Assembly (NCBI GenBank): GCA_036702975.1
Contig: DATNPX010000055.1
Span: 1-29,500, forward strand
Direction of reading: 5' to 3'
DNA length: 29,500 nt
From: DATNPX01 sp036702975
GTDB taxonomy: Bacteria; Cyanobacteriota; Vampirovibrionia; Obscuribacterales; Obscuribacteraceae
The notes under the pieces are model-generated. The model made no database searches and was not told the DNA's origin. It saw nothing but the letters and a program-made list of their open reading frames with translations. This document shows, in pieces, positions 29,341 to 29,500 of the stretch (the first letter of the stretch is position 1; every line of letters starts with the position of its first letter). The position numbers were made by a program, and so were the translations under genes.

Positions 29341-29500
29341 TGGTGCCGTCATTTACAACTACGTGTAGCGGCGTGACATCATAAATCGTTCGGCGCGACA
29401 TCATCCGCTGTTTCTGGCTCGAATTAACCGCCACTAAAAGTGGTGCCGAACTCAAATTGATTGACACCGAACCCAAATTAAATGACACCAGCGTAAATTA
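29341..29500. mobile_element. IS21-like end or MITE of at least 150 bp interrupting the efflux gene
   Basis: The segment begins TGGTG (29341) and ends CACCA (29490), with the subterminal bases also paired: TCATTTA near the left end and TAAATGA near the right. Inside are degenerate repeats of about 22 bp: GGCGTGACATCAT and GGCGCGACATCAT on one side, and GACACCGAACCCAAATT and GGTGCCGAACTCAAATT on the other. Multiple terminal transposase-binding repeats and TG...CA ends are typical of IS21-family elements. It is either a complete 150-bp miniature element or the outer end of a larger IS running off the window. Confidence 0.55.

Overview
This window looks like a stretch of a plasmid or other mobilizable element. 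It carries a mobilization operon (relaxosome accessory protein, HUH relaxase, coupling ATPase), a PIN toxin-antitoxin pair, a KfrA-type protein divergent from a serine recombinase, the 3' end of a group II intron, an IS-like end that truncates an efflux gene, and two metal-responsive modules. No type IV secretion channel genes are visible, so the element appears mobilizable rather than self-transmissible from this window. Base composition is near 50% GC and most genes have SD sites or ATGA-type overlaps. The MtrA/DUF4346-type protein has homologues mainly in cyanobacteria. Together with the otherwise unfamiliar genes, it hints at Cyanobacteriota or a non-photosynthetic relative such as Vampirovibrionia/Obscuribacterales. 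That is a weak inference.

Layout. (1) 1-257: the end of a group II intron (last codons of its reverse transcriptase, domains V and VI), then a strong terminator hairpin. (2) 297-3149: GC-rich imperfect repeats, a Cys-rich GP88-like protein, two small two-TM proteins, and a convergent lysozyme-like protein. (3) 3354-5540: a degenerate receiver-domain protein, a tiny ORF, a frameshifted zinc-ribbon gene, and a PIN toxin/excisionase-type antitoxin operon whose promoter is embedded in an array of 9-bp direct repeats. (4) 5619-13043: a small membrane protein, a hairpin-rich non-coding region that may hold oriT, and a tightly packed mobilization operon. The operon order is RHH protein, relaxase, TM-less VirD4-type ATPase, a membrane protein, a membrane-anchored J-domain protein, an exported/anchored protein and a 53-aa membrane protein, ending at a clear terminator. 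(5) 13136-14792: a 473-aa exported protein and a 60-aa membrane protein of unknown role.

(6) 14827-24427: a metal-export island. One operon holds a 64-aa protein, a P1B-type ATPase without an HMA domain, and a diacylglycerol-kinase-like lipid kinase. The next holds a CmtR-like ArsR repressor followed by CzcC, CzcB and CzcA. Both operons carry the same operator, TATCAG-N6-CTGATA, so one Cd/Pb-type sensor probably controls inner-membrane and trans-envelope export. (7) 24484-26948: a second ArsR module with a divergent promoter inside a 26-bp palindrome. Leftward it drives ArsR plus an emfourin-like protein. Rightward it drives an MtrA-like corrinoid-protein homologue with extra Cys clusters plus a Cys-rich four-TM membrane protein. 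(8) 27101-29500: KfrA-like coiled-coil protein with operator repeats, a resolvase-family recombinase, and a TolC/CzcC fragment cut off exactly at a TGGTG...CACCA element of at least 150 bp.

The least familiar parts are the mobilization operon, with its split coupling protein and J-domain protein, and the ArsR/MtrA-like module.
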